Positions 28,027 to 38,270 of a DNA stretch of 64,000 bases are shown here, in pieces (positions within the stretch are counted from its first letter, which is position 1; every line of letters begins with the position of its first letter). Position numbers and translations under genes: made by a program. The notes beneath the pieces are model-generated. The model was not told the origin of the DNA, searched no databases, and saw only the letters and a list, made by a program, of their open reading frames with translations. This stretch comes from Deltaproteobacteria bacterium (GTDB taxonomy: Bacteria > Myxococcota > JACPTQ01), in the NCBI GenBank assembly GCA_016192705.1, contig JACPTQ010000017.1, positions 1-64,000 of the forward strand. The letters are read 5' to 3'.

Positions 28027-29173
28027 GCGTCTCCGCGACGGCCAACCATGCGCCCGCGTCATCGGGCGAGACTTCGACGGCCTCCTGGGCAAGCGCGAGC
28101 GATTCGGCGCTGGTTTTTGCATGGCGGCGCTCGCGCGCGAGGGCATCGCAGAGCGCCGCGCGGGCAACGGCTTCGTGTGGCACGAGCGACAACGCGTGCC
28201 GATAATGATTGAGCGCTGCTTTGAGGTCGGGCGATCGTTCCTCAGCGAGAACCCCCAAGAGCAGCTCAAGCCCGAGAGCGGGTGCGGTCGCCCCATCGCC
28301 CGTTGTGACGTTGCGCGAGAGGTGTGCCCCGAGGTCGTCGAGCGCGCGCGCTTCTTCGTGTCGTCGACCCAGCCCGCCCGCCATTGCGGCATACGCCGCG
28401 AGAATCGCGGGTGCCAGATCGCCGGGTCGGTCGAGCAAGGGCGCGAGAATGTCGAGGGCCTGCTCGCGTTCGCCACGCCGCTCCTTCATCAGCGCAAGAC
28501 GAAAGCCAACGGATGCGCGATCAAGTTTCGCGGATTCAAACCAACTGGCCAGGTGCCGTTCGAGCTCCCCCTCGTCGCGTAGGCGCGCGAGAAAACGCCA
28601 AAGCTCGCGCTCGGCCACGCCCTCGACACGCGCGGCTTCCACGGCCCGTCGCAAATGGAGGCGCGCGCGATCGAAGTCTCCGAGACGCGTCGCAACAAAG
28701 AGCGCGGCCTCGACATGCAAGGCGGCCCGGCTCTCGGCATCGGCGGCGACCGCGATTTCGCGCTCGTAAAGGTCGAGCGCGGGTCCAAACTTGTGTCGTG
28801 CGATCAGGTGGTGTCGGGCCCCGCGAAGCGCCGGCACAAACTCTGGCGCCTTTTCAAGCGCCGCGAGGAAGAGGGTGGTCGCACGCGCCGAATCGTGGGC
28901 GCGCCAAGCGATAAGGTTTCCCGCGTGGGTGAGGAGCAGCGCCGATCGTTGCGCGTCCGTGGTGCGGCTCGCCTCGTCCGTGAGCCGGCGAACGTCGCCT
29001 TCGAGCGCCTCGCGCGCGGCACGCTCGAGCTCGAGGGGCGTTTCGTCGACGAGGTCAGATTCGTCGACGGTCAGGGTCTCATCGTCGAGAGGTGCGCCGG
29101 CAGGACTGTCGTCGTTGTTCAGTCCGGTCGACGGGTCGCTCGTCCATTCGTCGCGTCTGTTACGCCGCCCCAT
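27977..29173 (-). CDS. Giant TPR-repeat protein, 5' part of a frameshifted gene
   Basis: 398 aa with an acidic N-terminus (DDETLTVDESDLVDE) followed by TPR-like repeats (ATTLFLAALEKAPEF, ALDLYEREIAV, AALNHYRHALSL, ALAQEAVEVSP). It ends abruptly inside a repeat (ETLEAAHAAWTNQGDRRA, stop). The next repeat, GRDVEQAARAATVDERAALL, is found at once in another frame. ATG 29173 begins the gene. The two parts would form one protein of about 1,680 residues. No signal peptide or membrane segment is visible, so it is probably cytoplasmic. Confidence 0.82.
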   Translation of the reverse strand: MGRRNRRDEWTSDPSTGLNNDDSPAGAPLDDETLTVDESDLVDETPLELERAAREALEGDVRRLTDEASRTTDAQRSALLLTHAGNLIAWRAHDSARATTLFLAALEKAPEFVPALRGARHHLIARHKFGPALDLYEREIAVAADAESRAALHVEAALFVATRLGDFDRARLHLRRAVEAARVEGVAERELWRFLARLRDEGELERHLASWFESAKLDRASVGFRLALMKERRGEREQALDILAPLLDRPGDLAPAILAAYAAMAGGLGRRHEEARALDDLGAHLSRNVTTGDGATAPALGLELLLGVLAEERSPDLKAALNHYRHALSLVPHEAVARAALCDALARERRHAKTSAESLALAQEAVEVSPDDAGAWLAVAETLEAAHAAWTNQGDRRA

Positions 29174-29193
29174 GGGTCAGCCTCCATTTCGCG

Positions 29194-29547
29194 TTAGGAA
29201 TGGACTCCGTTGGACCCCGACGGCGCTTGACGCTTCAACCCGCAGTAACGGCAAACGCCCGCCGCATCAAGAGTTCCCGTGCAAAGGTCGTCTGGGCATG
29301 GGATTCGCTCGTCGTGAAGGGACGGCGTCTCGCCTTCGATCGATCGCGCGTCCGCGGCGTCGAGCGGCGCTGATTCGCGCTCCGTCGTCGCGGCGTTTGT
29401 GTCAGGCGCCTCTTCAGCCTGTTGTTTCATCGCGGTCCCCGGTTTCGGCCCGGCCGCTCCGCAGTAATTGCAGCGTCCGTTTTCATTTACGGTTCCGGTG
29501 CAGAGATCATCGACGCACGGAACACGCTCAACATCGGCGGTCGACAT
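29194..29547 (-). CDS. Tandem zinc-ribbon protein
   Basis: 117 aa with two nearly identical cysteine motifs: RVPCVDDLCTGTVNENGRC followed by NYCG, and RIPCPDDLCTGTLDAAGVC followed by RYCG. Each has four Cys in a CxxxxC-x9/10-CxxC arrangement expected to bind one zinc. A Glu/Ala/Thr-rich linker separates them. The start overlaps the HEAT-repeat gene stop (TAATG), so the two are translationally coupled. Probably a protein- or nucleic-acid-binding adaptor. No enzymatic signature. Confidence 0.82.
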   Translation of the reverse strand: MSTADVERVPCVDDLCTGTVNENGRCNYCGAAGPKPGTAMKQQAEEAPDTNAATTERESAPLDAADARSIEGETPSLHDERIPCPDDLCTGTLDAAGVCRYCGLKRQAPSGSNGVHS

Positions 29548-30599
29548 TAAAACGTACCGACCATGCCGACGCCGAAAGGAGACGCCACGAACTTGAAGGT
29601 TGGGCGGAGCTTCTCTGCGCGGCGGCCTTCCTCGATGCGGTCGTTGTACGCGGAGATCGAAAGCGGTGTTGCAATGATGTTGGTTGTGTAGGCGATCCCC
29701 GCGAGTCCAACGCCGACAAAAAAGAGCGCCTTCATCCCTGGGTTTTTCGATCCAAACCCCTCGGTCTCGAAGGCGCCGCCGGTCGCGCCAACGATCATCA
29801 ACGCCGCGCCGACGCCACCCGCTGCGGCTTCGGCGATTCCCCAGCCGATCTTGCCGGCGTAAATGAGGCTGAGCCCAGGAATTGGAACAAGCGACAACAA
29901 AACCCCCGTCGTTTGCGATTTCGGCTCGCCGAAGAGGGGGGTCTCGCGGTCATCGGCGGGCGTTCGCGCGCGAATCGTCGCGTCGTCAACGCCGAGCGCA
30001 CGGAGCGCCTTGACGACTTCTTTGCGAACAACCGGCGTGGCGTCACGAAGCGCGCGAAAGAGCGTCTCGCGTCCGCGTGCATCGCCGAGGCGGCCGATCG
30101 CCCAGGCTGCGCGCGCGCGCACGCCCGTGTCGGCGTCGCTGCCGACGAGGCCCGCGACCGCCGAGTAACCGGCTGCGTCGCGAACATTTCCGATCGCCCA
30201 GGCGACCATGTAGCGGACGTCGCGACTTGCGTCCGATGCGGCGCCCGAGAGCGCTTTCGCGATGTCGGTGCGCTCACTCGCCGGGAGCGCTGCGCCAATA
30301 CTGCCGAGCGCATAAGCCGCCTTCTCGCGCACCTTCGCGGCGCTGTCGGACGTGAGAGCTTTTCCGAGTGCCGTAATCGCCTCGCGCGCCCGCCGCTTGC
30401 CGAGCGCTTCGGCCGCACCGACGCGCGTCGCCTCATCCGATGCGGTCAGCAAAATGATGACCTCACCGAGAGGTCGTTCGGGCGCCGCCGTTTTGCCCGG
30501 TGTTGTTTCGGGCTCAGGCGCGAGGTCTTCGGCGAAGGCTACGCCCGCCGCAAGAGTGATGAACAGGGAGCATAGAAGAGCGCGCAACTCACACCTCAC
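29547..30599 (-). CDS. Secreted/membrane HEAT-repeat protein
   Basis: 350 aa. The N-terminal signal peptide ends at AGVAFA. About five HEAT-type repeats follow (DEATRVGAAEALGKRR, AKVREKAAYALGSIG, RDVRYMVAWAIGNVRD, TGVRARAAWAIGRLGD, PVVRKEVVKALRALG). The C-terminal 140 residues hold hydrophobic glycine-rich segments resembling a membrane-embedded or beta-type region. The GTG at 30599 was taken; a TTG four codons later with a GAGG site upstream is an alternative. Probably an envelope scaffold. Overlaps the zinc-ribbon gene by one base. Confidence 0.85.
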   Translation of the reverse strand: MRCELRALLCSLFITLAAGVAFAEDLAPEPETTPGKTAAPERPLGEVIILLTASDEATRVGAAEALGKRRAREAITALGKALTSDSAAKVREKAAYALGSIGAALPASERTDIAKALSGAASDASRDVRYMVAWAIGNVRDAAGYSAVAGLVGSDADTGVRARAAWAIGRLGDARGRETLFRALRDATPVVRKEVVKALRALGVDDATIRARTPADDRETPLFGEPKSQTTGVLLSLVPIPGLSLIYAGKIGWGIAEAAAGGVGAALMIVGATGGAFETEGFGSKNPGMKALFFVGVGLAGIAYTTNIIATPLSISAYNDRIEEGRRAEKLRPTFKFVASPFGVGMVGTF

Positions 30600-30727
30600 T
30601 TTGAATGTTCAGGTTCGACGGGTGAATTTAGGCGCGACCCGTTTTGCCGTCAACCGCGTGTATCCGACGGGTGCGGGGATCGGGGTGCGGGTTGAGGTGC
30701 GCGGCGTCACCAAGTACTCTCTAGGAC

Positions 30728-31516
30728 GTGGCGCTCGCGGTCTTGAGTTACTCCTGCCCACTCGCAGACGATTGCGAAAACGAACCCGAAGGGATAGGCG
30801 CGCGCTGCCCGTATCGCCGCGGCTGCGGGACGTGTCACTACTTCGATGCGCCGTCGTCCGACAGTGAAAGCCGCCTTCTGGGAGGTTGCCGTGCCGGGCA
30901 GCGCATGGGGCGATTCTATTGCATGGCCGAGGTGTGCGAGCACTATAAGCCGGTGCGACCGCCGGGGCCGCTGCCGAAGCCGCCGCTTGGGTTTCGGCGT
31001 GCGCCGGGGACGGAAGAGAAGAGAAGAGAAGAAAAATGCAACCACAGAGGCACAGAGACGCTGAGATCTGAGGGAGAAGAAAAAAGGCGCGCAGATAGAA
31101 GAATAGGAGCGGAGGCGGGAGCGGGTTCGGTAGCGGGTTCGGCGAAGGAGGTGGATCTCGATATGGACCGAAACGAATTCAAAGCGCTGGTGCGTGAAGT
31201 TCTGGCCGAGGAGTTTGGGTTTGGTTACCCGGAGCTGGGCGACCGGTGGGTCGGCGGTGAGATTCAGATTGTGCCAGGAAAGACGGGGGTTCAGTCGAAG
31301 CGCATTCCGATCGACGCGTTTTTTCACAAGATCGTCATGTTGCGCGATCGGCTGCGCGTGCTCGAGCAGGCGCTGAACGCGCACGCGAAGCTCGGCGACG
31401 AGGAGAAAGTGCGGCTCCAAGGTTACATCACGAAATGTTACGGAACGCTCACGACGTTCAACGTGCTGTTTGCGGATCGCGCGGATTACTTCACCGGCGA
31501 CAAATCAAGCGAATAG
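30728..31516 (+). CDS. Cys-rich protein with in-frame repeat insertion, possibly two fused genes
   Basis: 262 aa from a GTG start. Residues 1-75 contain about eight cysteines (CPYRRGCGTCHYF, FYCMAEVCEHY) that could bind metal. Residues about 94-145 are low-complexity, encoded by purine-rich, ACAGAGGCACAGAGAC-type and GCGGGAGCGGG repeats. The last 117 residues (from MDRNEFKALVREVLAEEF) are a soluble helical domain. A perfect AAGGAGGT lies nine bases before the ATG at 31163, so the C-terminal domain may be made separately. No family is recognised for either half. Confidence 0.7.
   Translation: MALAVLSYSCPLADDCENEPEGIGARCPYRRGCGTCHYFDAPSSDSESRLLGGCRAGQRMGRFYCMAEVCEHYKPVRPPGPLPKPPLGFRRAPGTEEKRREEKCNHRGTETLRSEGEEKRRADRRIGAEAGAGSVAGSAKEVDLDMDRNEFKALVREVLAEEFGFGYPELGDRWVGGEIQIVPGKTGVQSKRIPIDAFFHKIVMLRDRLRVLEQALNAHAKLGDEEKVRLQGYITKCYGTLTTFNVLFADRADYFTGDKSSE
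31008..31140. repeat. Intergenic-type repeat embedded in coding frame
   Basis: A purine-rich run (AGAAGAGAAGAG) is followed by CCACAGAGGCACAGAGAC and then a GCGGGAGCGGG tract. The middle motif resembles a short dispersed repeat common in environmental bacterial genomes. It stays in frame through the Cys-rich gene. Confidence 0.65.
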
Positions 31517-31534
31517 ACCGCTGGGGACACCTCC

Positions 31535-32053
31535 GTGAACCCTTCGTGCTTCAGTGCTTCCGTGGTTCCTCTTTACTTTGCTTGCACATGCGCCTTCGCG
31601 TGCGCCCCGGCCCTTGTGCGCGGCCCCGTCGTTGAAAACGCCGATCTGCGCGACCTTGAAGGCGAGCCGCTGCGCGTCGAGGCATATCGCGGGCGCGTCG
31701 TCGCTCTCCATTTCGTCGCGACGTGGGCGACGCTGTCGCTCGTCGATGTGAAGTATCTCGCGGCGCTCGACGAACGCGTCGGATATCAAGGGCTCACGGT
31801 TATCATCGCGGTCACCGACCGCGAAGGTGCGCGTGTCGCGGCGCCACTCAAGTCGGCGTTTCGACTCGGGTGTCGCGTCGCGAGTGCCGATGCGCCTGTG
31901 GTCGAAGGCAGGACGCCGCTTGGCCGAATCGCCGCCGTGCCGTTCACCGCGCTTCTCGATCGCCAAGGGCGCGTCGTCTTTCGCACCAATGCACCGCTCG
32001 ACCGCCCCGCGTTCGAGCGCCTCGTCAACCGCTTGTTGCGCGAAGAGCCGTAA
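31535..32053 (+). CDS. Thioredoxin-fold (TlpA-like) lipoprotein lacking the CxxC active site
   Basis: 172 aa. A lipoprotein-like N-terminus with several Cys (FACTCAFACAP) is followed by a TlpA/AhpC-type fold: EAYRGRVVALHFVATW, then ATLSLVD where a CxxC would sit, YQGLTVIIAVTD, the cis-Pro region AAVPFTALLD and RQGRVVFRTN. The active-site cysteines are missing, so disulfide chemistry is unlikely. The first codons lie in a GTGCTTCAGTGCTTCCGTGG-type repeat, so the start is uncertain; a GTG near 31562 is another choice. Confidence 0.75.
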   Translation: MNPSCFSASVVPLYFACTCAFACAPALVRGPVVENADLRDLEGEPLRVEAYRGRVVALHFVATWATLSLVDVKYLAALDERVGYQGLTVIIAVTDREGARVAAPLKSAFRLGCRVASADAPVVEGRTPLGRIAAVPFTALLDRQGRVVFRTNAPLDRPAFERLVNRLLREEP

Positions 32054-32149
32054 AACAGCAGATGGAGACCGGCGGAGCGGGCGCGTCGATGTCGCACGTG
32101 AGCAGCGATGGCCGGAGGTTGTCGACTTGATCCGCAGAGGCGCGCGTGA

Positions 32150-33621
<1,472 letters not shown>

Positions 33622-33622
<1 letters not shown>

Positions 33623-34020
33623 TGCAGTTGGATGTCGTAACGCCGCGGGGACTTGTGCTGAGTGATACCGCTGAAGAAGTCTATGCGCCTGGGTACGTTG
33701 GTGAATTTGGTGTGTTGCCGGGACATCACCCGTTTTTGACGGCCGTGAAGACGGGGGAGCTGCGTTACAAAAAGGGAAACGACTGGAAGTTTCTCGCGTG
33801 CGCGGGCGGTTTCATCGAGGTGACGGGCGATAAGGTGCTCGTGCTTGCGTACTCGTGCGAGCCGTCGGAGGGGATCGACGTCGGGCGTGCGCAGGCGGCG
33901 CTCGAGCGTGCCGAAGCGAAACTGCGGGACGCGATGCACACCGAGGACGCGGTGTTCAAGAAGTACTCCGCGAAGGTTGAACGCGCGACGGCGCGCATTG
34001 CGGTTGCGTCGAAGCGTTAA
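33622..34020 (+). CDS. atpC: F1 ATP synthase subunit epsilon
   Basis: 132-aa epsilon subunit, part of the central stalk and a regulator of ATPase activity. The N-terminal beta-sandwich (LDVVTPRGLVLSDTAEEVYAPG, GEFGVLPGHHPFLTAVKTGEL) and the C-terminal helical hairpin (AQAALERAEAKLRDA) are both present. Translationally coupled to atpD. Confidence 0.95.
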
Positions 34021-34079
34021 CGTAAGAACTCCTCATTGTGATGTGGCGAGCCGTGTTCGGTGACGCGCGGGTCGGCTCG

Positions 34080-35411
34080 CTAAGCCGCTGAGCCAAGCAG
34101 CCGGTCAAAAGCCGCACCCAGGGCGGCGCCAACGCGAAGGAAGGCGTCGGCCGCGGACGGGCGCGAAGCCAGCGCGACGTCGCCGTAAATGAAAGCAACG
34201 GTTCGGCCACGGGCAACAACCGGTACTGCGGTGACGCGGGCCGGTGGCGTGCCGCCGAGGAACGCGGTCATAAAAAGGTCGATGGGGCCGCTTCCCGGCT
34301 TGTCTTCGACGACATCCTGCGTCGTGAGGGCCTGTTGAAAAACCGACGGAAGTGAGAGTGGCACGAGAAACGATCGCGCTTTCGTGAGTGAGAGCGCAGG
34401 CCCGCGTCCGGCCCAGCCGACGATGAGCTCGCCTTTCAAGGTTGCGAGCAGAACGCGATCCGCTTGGGGCGTGAGCGCATCGAGCGCCAGCTCAGCCATG
34501 TCGTCGCGACTCGATGCGGCTGCGAGGGCCGTGAGCGCATCATCAACAGAGAGGGCTCGCTCTTTGTCACGACGGCGGCGCGCTGCGATGGGCTTTCGCT
34601 GGGGGCCTTCCTCAGCGTGGATGAGCCCCATGATCTCGTCGACGATCTCAGCGTCGGCTGGCGGTCGCGGTCGCGGGCGCGTGCGCGGGGGAGAGAGAGC
34701 GGGTGCGGAGGCGGAAGCGGTTGCGGAAGCGGGGGCGGGCGCGGGTGAGGAAGCGGGGGCGACCGCTGGGATAGGCGCCGTATCTCCGAGCACGGCTTCT
34801 GGCGCCGCGGCAACCACGGGGGTCATGCGAACGGTTGGAGATTCCCAAGCCGGCTGTTCCAAGAGCGGCGCCGGCGCGACCGGAGGCTGCGGCTTAACCA
34901 CGGCCGTCGGTTCGGTCATCTGCTCCCAGTTGACGAGAACCGATTCTTCCGCTTTCGCGAGCGAGGGCGGGCGAACGTTCCATGTGATTCCGTAATAGCT
35001 CTTGAGCGCGCGCGCGAGTCCGCGAATGGTCGCCACCATCGGTTTGACAGGAAACCCCGTGAAAAACTCAATCTCATCTGAGATGCGTTGATCGAACGGA
35101 TCGGAAACCGCGATCTCGAGAACGCCGTTCGAGAATTCAATCGGCATCACGTGATGTTCGCCTGCAATGTCCTCCGGGATGATTTGGATCATCTCGGGGT
35201 CGATGAGGCCGAGAAGGTCGTCGCTCACAAACCCGACGTCGAGCTTTTCGGAGACGTACTTTGCAAGCGCAGTGTCGTCGATAAAGCCCAGCTCAAACAA
35301 CGATTCCGCGAGGGTTCCGCCGTGGAGTACCGCGTTTTCGTTTGCCGCGCGGACTTGATCGGCCGATACGACGCCACCCTCGATAAGGTCGTTTCCGAGT
35401 TTTTCGCTCAC
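34080..35411 (-). CDS. MshEN (GspE/PilB N-terminal) domain protein without ATPase
   Basis: 443 aa. The first 140 or so residues are an MshEN-type domain as found at the N-terminus of type II secretion and pilus ATPases (LIEGGVVSADQVRAA, LFELGFIDDTALAKYVSEKL, MIQIIPEDIA, ISDEIEFFTGFPV); in some members this domain binds cyclic di-GMP. No Walker A/B follows, so it is not an ATPase. A long Pro/Ala linker, partly encoded by GCGGNN repeats, leads to a C-terminal domain of about 150 residues with GAF-like character (ALDALTPQADRVLLATLKGE, VVARGRTVAFIYGD). Start is GTG. Probable regulatory protein. Confidence 0.82.
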   Translation of the reverse strand: MSEKLGNDLIEGGVVSADQVRAANENAVLHGGTLAESLFELGFIDDTALAKYVSEKLDVGFVSDDLLGLIDPEMIQIIPEDIAGEHHVMPIEFSNGVLEIAVSDPFDQRISDEIEFFTGFPVKPMVATIRGLARALKSYYGITWNVRPPSLAKAEESVLVNWEQMTEPTAVVKPQPPVAPAPLLEQPAWESPTVRMTPVVAAAPEAVLGDTAPIPAVAPASSPAPAPASATASASAPALSPPRTRPRPRPPADAEIVDEIMGLIHAEEGPQRKPIAARRRRDKERALSVDDALTALAAASSRDDMAELALDALTPQADRVLLATLKGELIVGWAGRGPALSLTKARSFLVPLSLPSVFQQALTTQDVVEDKPGSGPIDLFMTAFLGGTPPARVTAVPVVARGRTVAFIYGDVALASRPSAADAFLRVGAALGAAFDRLLGSAA

Positions 35412-35451
35412 GATGGAAAAAGTCTACCAGAAAGGTCAGCGTGGTTGTACA

Positions 35452-36001
35452 CCCCTCGATCCCCGGATAGGCGGCCAGTTCGCTTCTGTGCGTGAGGGTC
35501 GGCAGGTGCCGCTCCGGCGCGCCGACGTCCTCGGGTCTGAACTCACTCGCGCGACATAGCCGCTGCTCAAAGGCAAGCGAAATTTTGGCGATCCCATCCC
35601 ATTTTGCGCTGCAGACCCTGCGGAGGCGCGCCTATGCGAGCCCCTGCCGACCCTACGCGAGTCCGGGCGGACCGCTTCCGGAGACGTTTTTTCTGGGTTT
35701 GAGGGCGGTTCGAAGAGTTCACCCGCCGGGTGTCGGCTAACGATCGATCGACCCGCAAGTCTCTTAACCGCCGTTCCAGGAAAACGGCCGGGTTCTGATT
35801 GGGCGGACGGGGATTGGGCTTGCTCCGGATCGCGTCCGCAGGGGATGAGGTGCCGATGGGGCGTGGGATTGCCGTTCTCGTGATGTTTGATTTATTTCGT
35901 GCAGACTTACAGTTCATGTCAGACCCGAGGACTTCCGCGAGCCGGAGCAAGCCCAAACCCGACCGCCCCACGCTGGTCTTGGTCGTTAACCCGGAACCAC
36001 G
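35452..36001 (+). mobile_element. MITE-like element, copy 2
   Basis: About 550 bp, flanked by the direct repeat GGTTGTACA (35443-35451 and 36002-36010; identity continues into CCCC). The inverted inner ends GTCCTCGGGTCTGA (from about 35529) and TCAGACCCGAGGAC (from about 35918), and the outer ATCCCCGG/TTAACCCGG ends, match copies 1 and 3. It sits in the last codons of the glycosyltransferase gene to its right: removing it restores the ending GVQPR-stop, whereas the present gene ends GVQPVVPG-stop with the stop supplied by the element. Confidence 0.88.
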
Positions 36002-37107
36002 GGTTGTACACCCCGGGCTGAGAGCTCGGCGTAAAGGGCGTCGTACGCGGCCGCCATGTCGCGTGCGTCGAAGCGGGAGACGGCGGCTTCGCGCGCGGCT
36101 TCGCGCATCTGCGTCACGCGGTTGTGCGACTCGGAGAGCAGTTTGAGCGTGGCGACAAGCTCGTCGGATTGACGCGGGTCGACAGCCAATGCGCCGTCGT
36201 TGCCGAGAAGTTCCGTGAGCGGCTCGATGCGTCCGACGAGGATGGGCGTGCCGACTTCGAGCGACTCGAGAAGGACAAGCGGCAAGTCAATCTTAGCGAA
36301 TGTATCGTCGGTCGGGAGGAGCGCCACGTCGGCTGCGAGCAGGAGCTCTCGGATGCCGACGACTTCGCCCAAGAACGAGACATTGGAATAGGCGCGCAGT
36401 TCGGCCCGGAGGCGGGAATCGATATCGCGCGCGAGCTGGGTTTTGGTGCGGCACGCGAAAACGACGCGGACCCGCGGGGCGGCGAGCGCGAGGCGCGGCA
36501 CGCACTCGGCGATGAAATTCGCGGTGTTCGAAAATTCGAGATCACCTGCGTAGAGCGCGACAAACGCTTCGGTGTCAAAACCAAATCGGTGCCGTGCGGA
36601 GCTGCGGGCGTCGGAACTCGGACATTCGCCAATGGGGATACCGGGTGGAATGCAGACGGCTCCTGGAATTTGGTGCGCGCGAAAACGTGAGACGGTGACG
36701 ATTCGATCGGCAAAGAGGTTGGGCAAGAGGGATGCGACATCGCGGGGCGCTGAAAGGACGGTCTGTACGGTTTTCTGCGATCGATGAAGTTTTGCAATCG
36801 CGCGCGCGACGCTGCTCGTTGTGCGATTCGGCGCGAAAAAATAGTGGACGATGTTGGCGGTGCGCTGGCGCGCGAGGAACCAAGCGACGCGGGCGTTCTC
36901 GATGAGGCGCGGGCCAAAGGTTCGTGCGTCGCGGTAAACCGGGACCTGCGTGACGTTTGCGGGGAATGGACTCGCCACGGGACGCGCCGTGAGGACGGTG
37001 AAATCTGTGGTCCGCGCGAATGTCACGACGTCGCGGGCGACGTTTTTCCCGCTGTCGTTCCACGGTGGAACGAGCGGCTTCGAAACGATAAGGACACGCG
37101 GGGTCAC
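35986..37107 (-). CDS. GT4-type glycosyltransferase
   Basis: 373 aa, two Rossmann-type halves of the GT-B fold. The N-terminal half has VLIVSKPLVPPW, the middle VTVSRFRAHQIPGAVCIPPGIP, and the C-terminal donor site LPLVLLESLEVGTPILVG (E-x7-E variant). It probably builds a cell-surface glycan or glycolipid. The GTG start overlaps the stop of the upstream glycosyltransferase (GTGA), placing three glycosyltransferases in one operon (39025 to 35986). The C-terminal four residues come from an inserted mobile element. Confidence 0.9.
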   Translation of the reverse strand: MTPRVLIVSKPLVPPWNDSGKNVARDVVTFARTTDFTVLTARPVASPFPANVTQVPVYRDARTFGPRLIENARVAWFLARQRTANIVHYFFAPNRTTSSVARAIAKLHRSQKTVQTVLSAPRDVASLLPNLFADRIVTVSRFRAHQIPGAVCIPPGIPIGECPSSDARSSARHRFGFDTEAFVALYAGDLEFSNTANFIAECVPRLALAAPRVRVVFACRTKTQLARDIDSRLRAELRAYSNVSFLGEVVGIRELLLAADVALLPTDDTFAKIDLPLVLLESLEVGTPILVGRIEPLTELLGNDGALAVDPRQSDELVATLKLLSESHNRVTQMREAAREAAVSRFDARDMAAAYDALYAELSARGVQPVVPG

Positions 37108-38270
37108 AGGACGGCGTCCAGGATGATGCGTCGGTACGCCGCAGCGATGCGGGGCCACGCAAAGTCGAGGGCGCGACGGTGCGCAGCCGCTGACAAGCGT
37201 GAGCGAAGGGCGCTGTCATCGCGGAGTCGCGTGAGCGCGTTGGCGAGGGCGCGCGGCGAATCGGGCGGTACGAGGAGCGCTTCGTGGCCGTCGCGTGCGA
37301 TGTCGGGGATACGGCCGACGTTGGAGGCAACAATGGGGCGGCCAACCATCATCGCTTCGAGGAGGACACGCGGGGCGCCTTCGCGGCGCGACGGGAGAAC
37401 GCAGCCATCGTGCGCGGCAAGGACGCGAGCGACTTCATGCGTCGGCACAGCGCCGAGGCAATGTGCGCGAGCCGGCGGTCGCACGGAGCCGCGACCCGCA
37501 ACGGTGACCTTTAGCCACGGGAGATGATCCATCGCGCGACCAAGCACATCGAGCCCTTTCTCGCGTTCGAGGCGGCCAACAAAAGCCACGCGTGAAAATG
37601 TTGAAGCGGGTGGACTTGGCGCGGCCACAGGAACACCCATAGGTATGTGCGCGGCACGTGCGAGAATCCGGGGACCGAGAAACGGAATCGCGTCGACGAG
37701 CCATCGATCGCTTCCGTGGCTTACGGCGACGTGCGGACGCCGGGCGAGACGTGCAATGGCGGCGCCCACGACGCCGGCCGGAAGGAGCCAATGCGACACC
37801 ACGACGTCGGCGTTTCGCGCATGCGTGCGCGCGGCATCGAAGAGCGCGTGGAAGGCGCGCGGGATTTGGGTCGCGGCAAACGGGTTTCGCCGAAGGTTTG
37901 CGAGCACGCCGCCGCCGTAAAAGAGACGTGGGTCGCGCGCGTAAGGAACCCTCACGATCTCGATGCGAGGTATTGCGGGAGCGGGAATTTGACGCAAAGG
38001 CGCGGAGGCGCCAAGGGAAGAGGTCTCATTCCTTGCGTCTTTGCTCCTTTGCGCCTTGGCGCTGAAATCTTCTGCGGGAGCGGGTGCGGGTGCGGGTGCG
38101 GAGGCGGGTGCGGGAGAGGAGACGGGCGCGTGTGGCGCGTCCTTTCGACCAGCTTCGGGAACGAGCACCGTCGCTGGGAACCCCACCGCTTCGACCCATT
38201 CGCGGACGAAGTGCCCCGCGTAGTCGCCGTCAAATCGGGGCCAAGACGACGTGAGGACGAGGAGCTTCAA
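37104..38270 (-). CDS. GT4-type glycosyltransferase with repeat-encoded linker
   Basis: 388 aa of GT-B fold. The start LKLLVLTSSWPRFDGDYAG is a TTG that overlaps the preceding gene's stop (TTGA). The C-terminal signature is CVLPSRREGAPRVLLEAMMVGRPIV (split EGAPRVLLEAM core). After residue 45 or so there is an Ala/Pro linker and a segment, EDFSAKAQRSKDA, encoded by a GCGGGAGCGGG tract plus a 78-bp palindromic repeat (37992-38069), in frame. The insert falls between two beta-alpha units of the N-terminal domain, where a loop can tolerate it. Confidence 0.88.
   Translation of the reverse strand: MKLLVLTSSWPRFDGDYAGHFVREWVEAVGFPATVLVPEAGRKDAPHAPVSSPAPASAPAPAPAPAEDFSAKAQRSKDARNETSSLGASAPLRQIPAPAIPRIEIVRVPYARDPRLFYGGGVLANLRRNPFAATQIPRAFHALFDAARTHARNADVVVSHWLLPAGVVGAAIARLARRPHVAVSHGSDRWLVDAIPFLGPRILARAAHIPMGVPVAAPSPPASTFSRVAFVGRLEREKGLDVLGRAMDHLPWLKVTVAGRGSVRPPARAHCLGAVPTHEVARVLAAHDGCVLPSRREGAPRVLLEAMMVGRPIVASNVGRIPDIARDGHEALLVPPDSPRALANALTRLRDDSALRSRLSAAAHRRALDFAWPRIAAAYRRIILDAVL
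37992..38069. repeat. 78-bp palindromic repeat inside glycosyltransferase gene
   Basis: Begins ACGCAAAGGCGCGGAGGCGC and ends CCTTGGCGCTGAAATC; the halves are imperfect inverted repeats. A sibling at 41372-41449 lies in another gene in the same orientation and reading frame. Both are followed by a GCGGGAGCGGG tract. Confidence 0.8.

Noticed and set aside
28027-28476. Coding extension of the giant TPR protein beyond 28026
   Set aside because: This stretch reads as out-of-frame translation of the overlapping upstream TPR gene, rich in Arg/Ser/Pro, without repeat pattern.
34080-35411. Type II secretion ATPase (GspE)
   Set aside because: Only the N-terminal MshEN domain is present; Walker motifs are missing.
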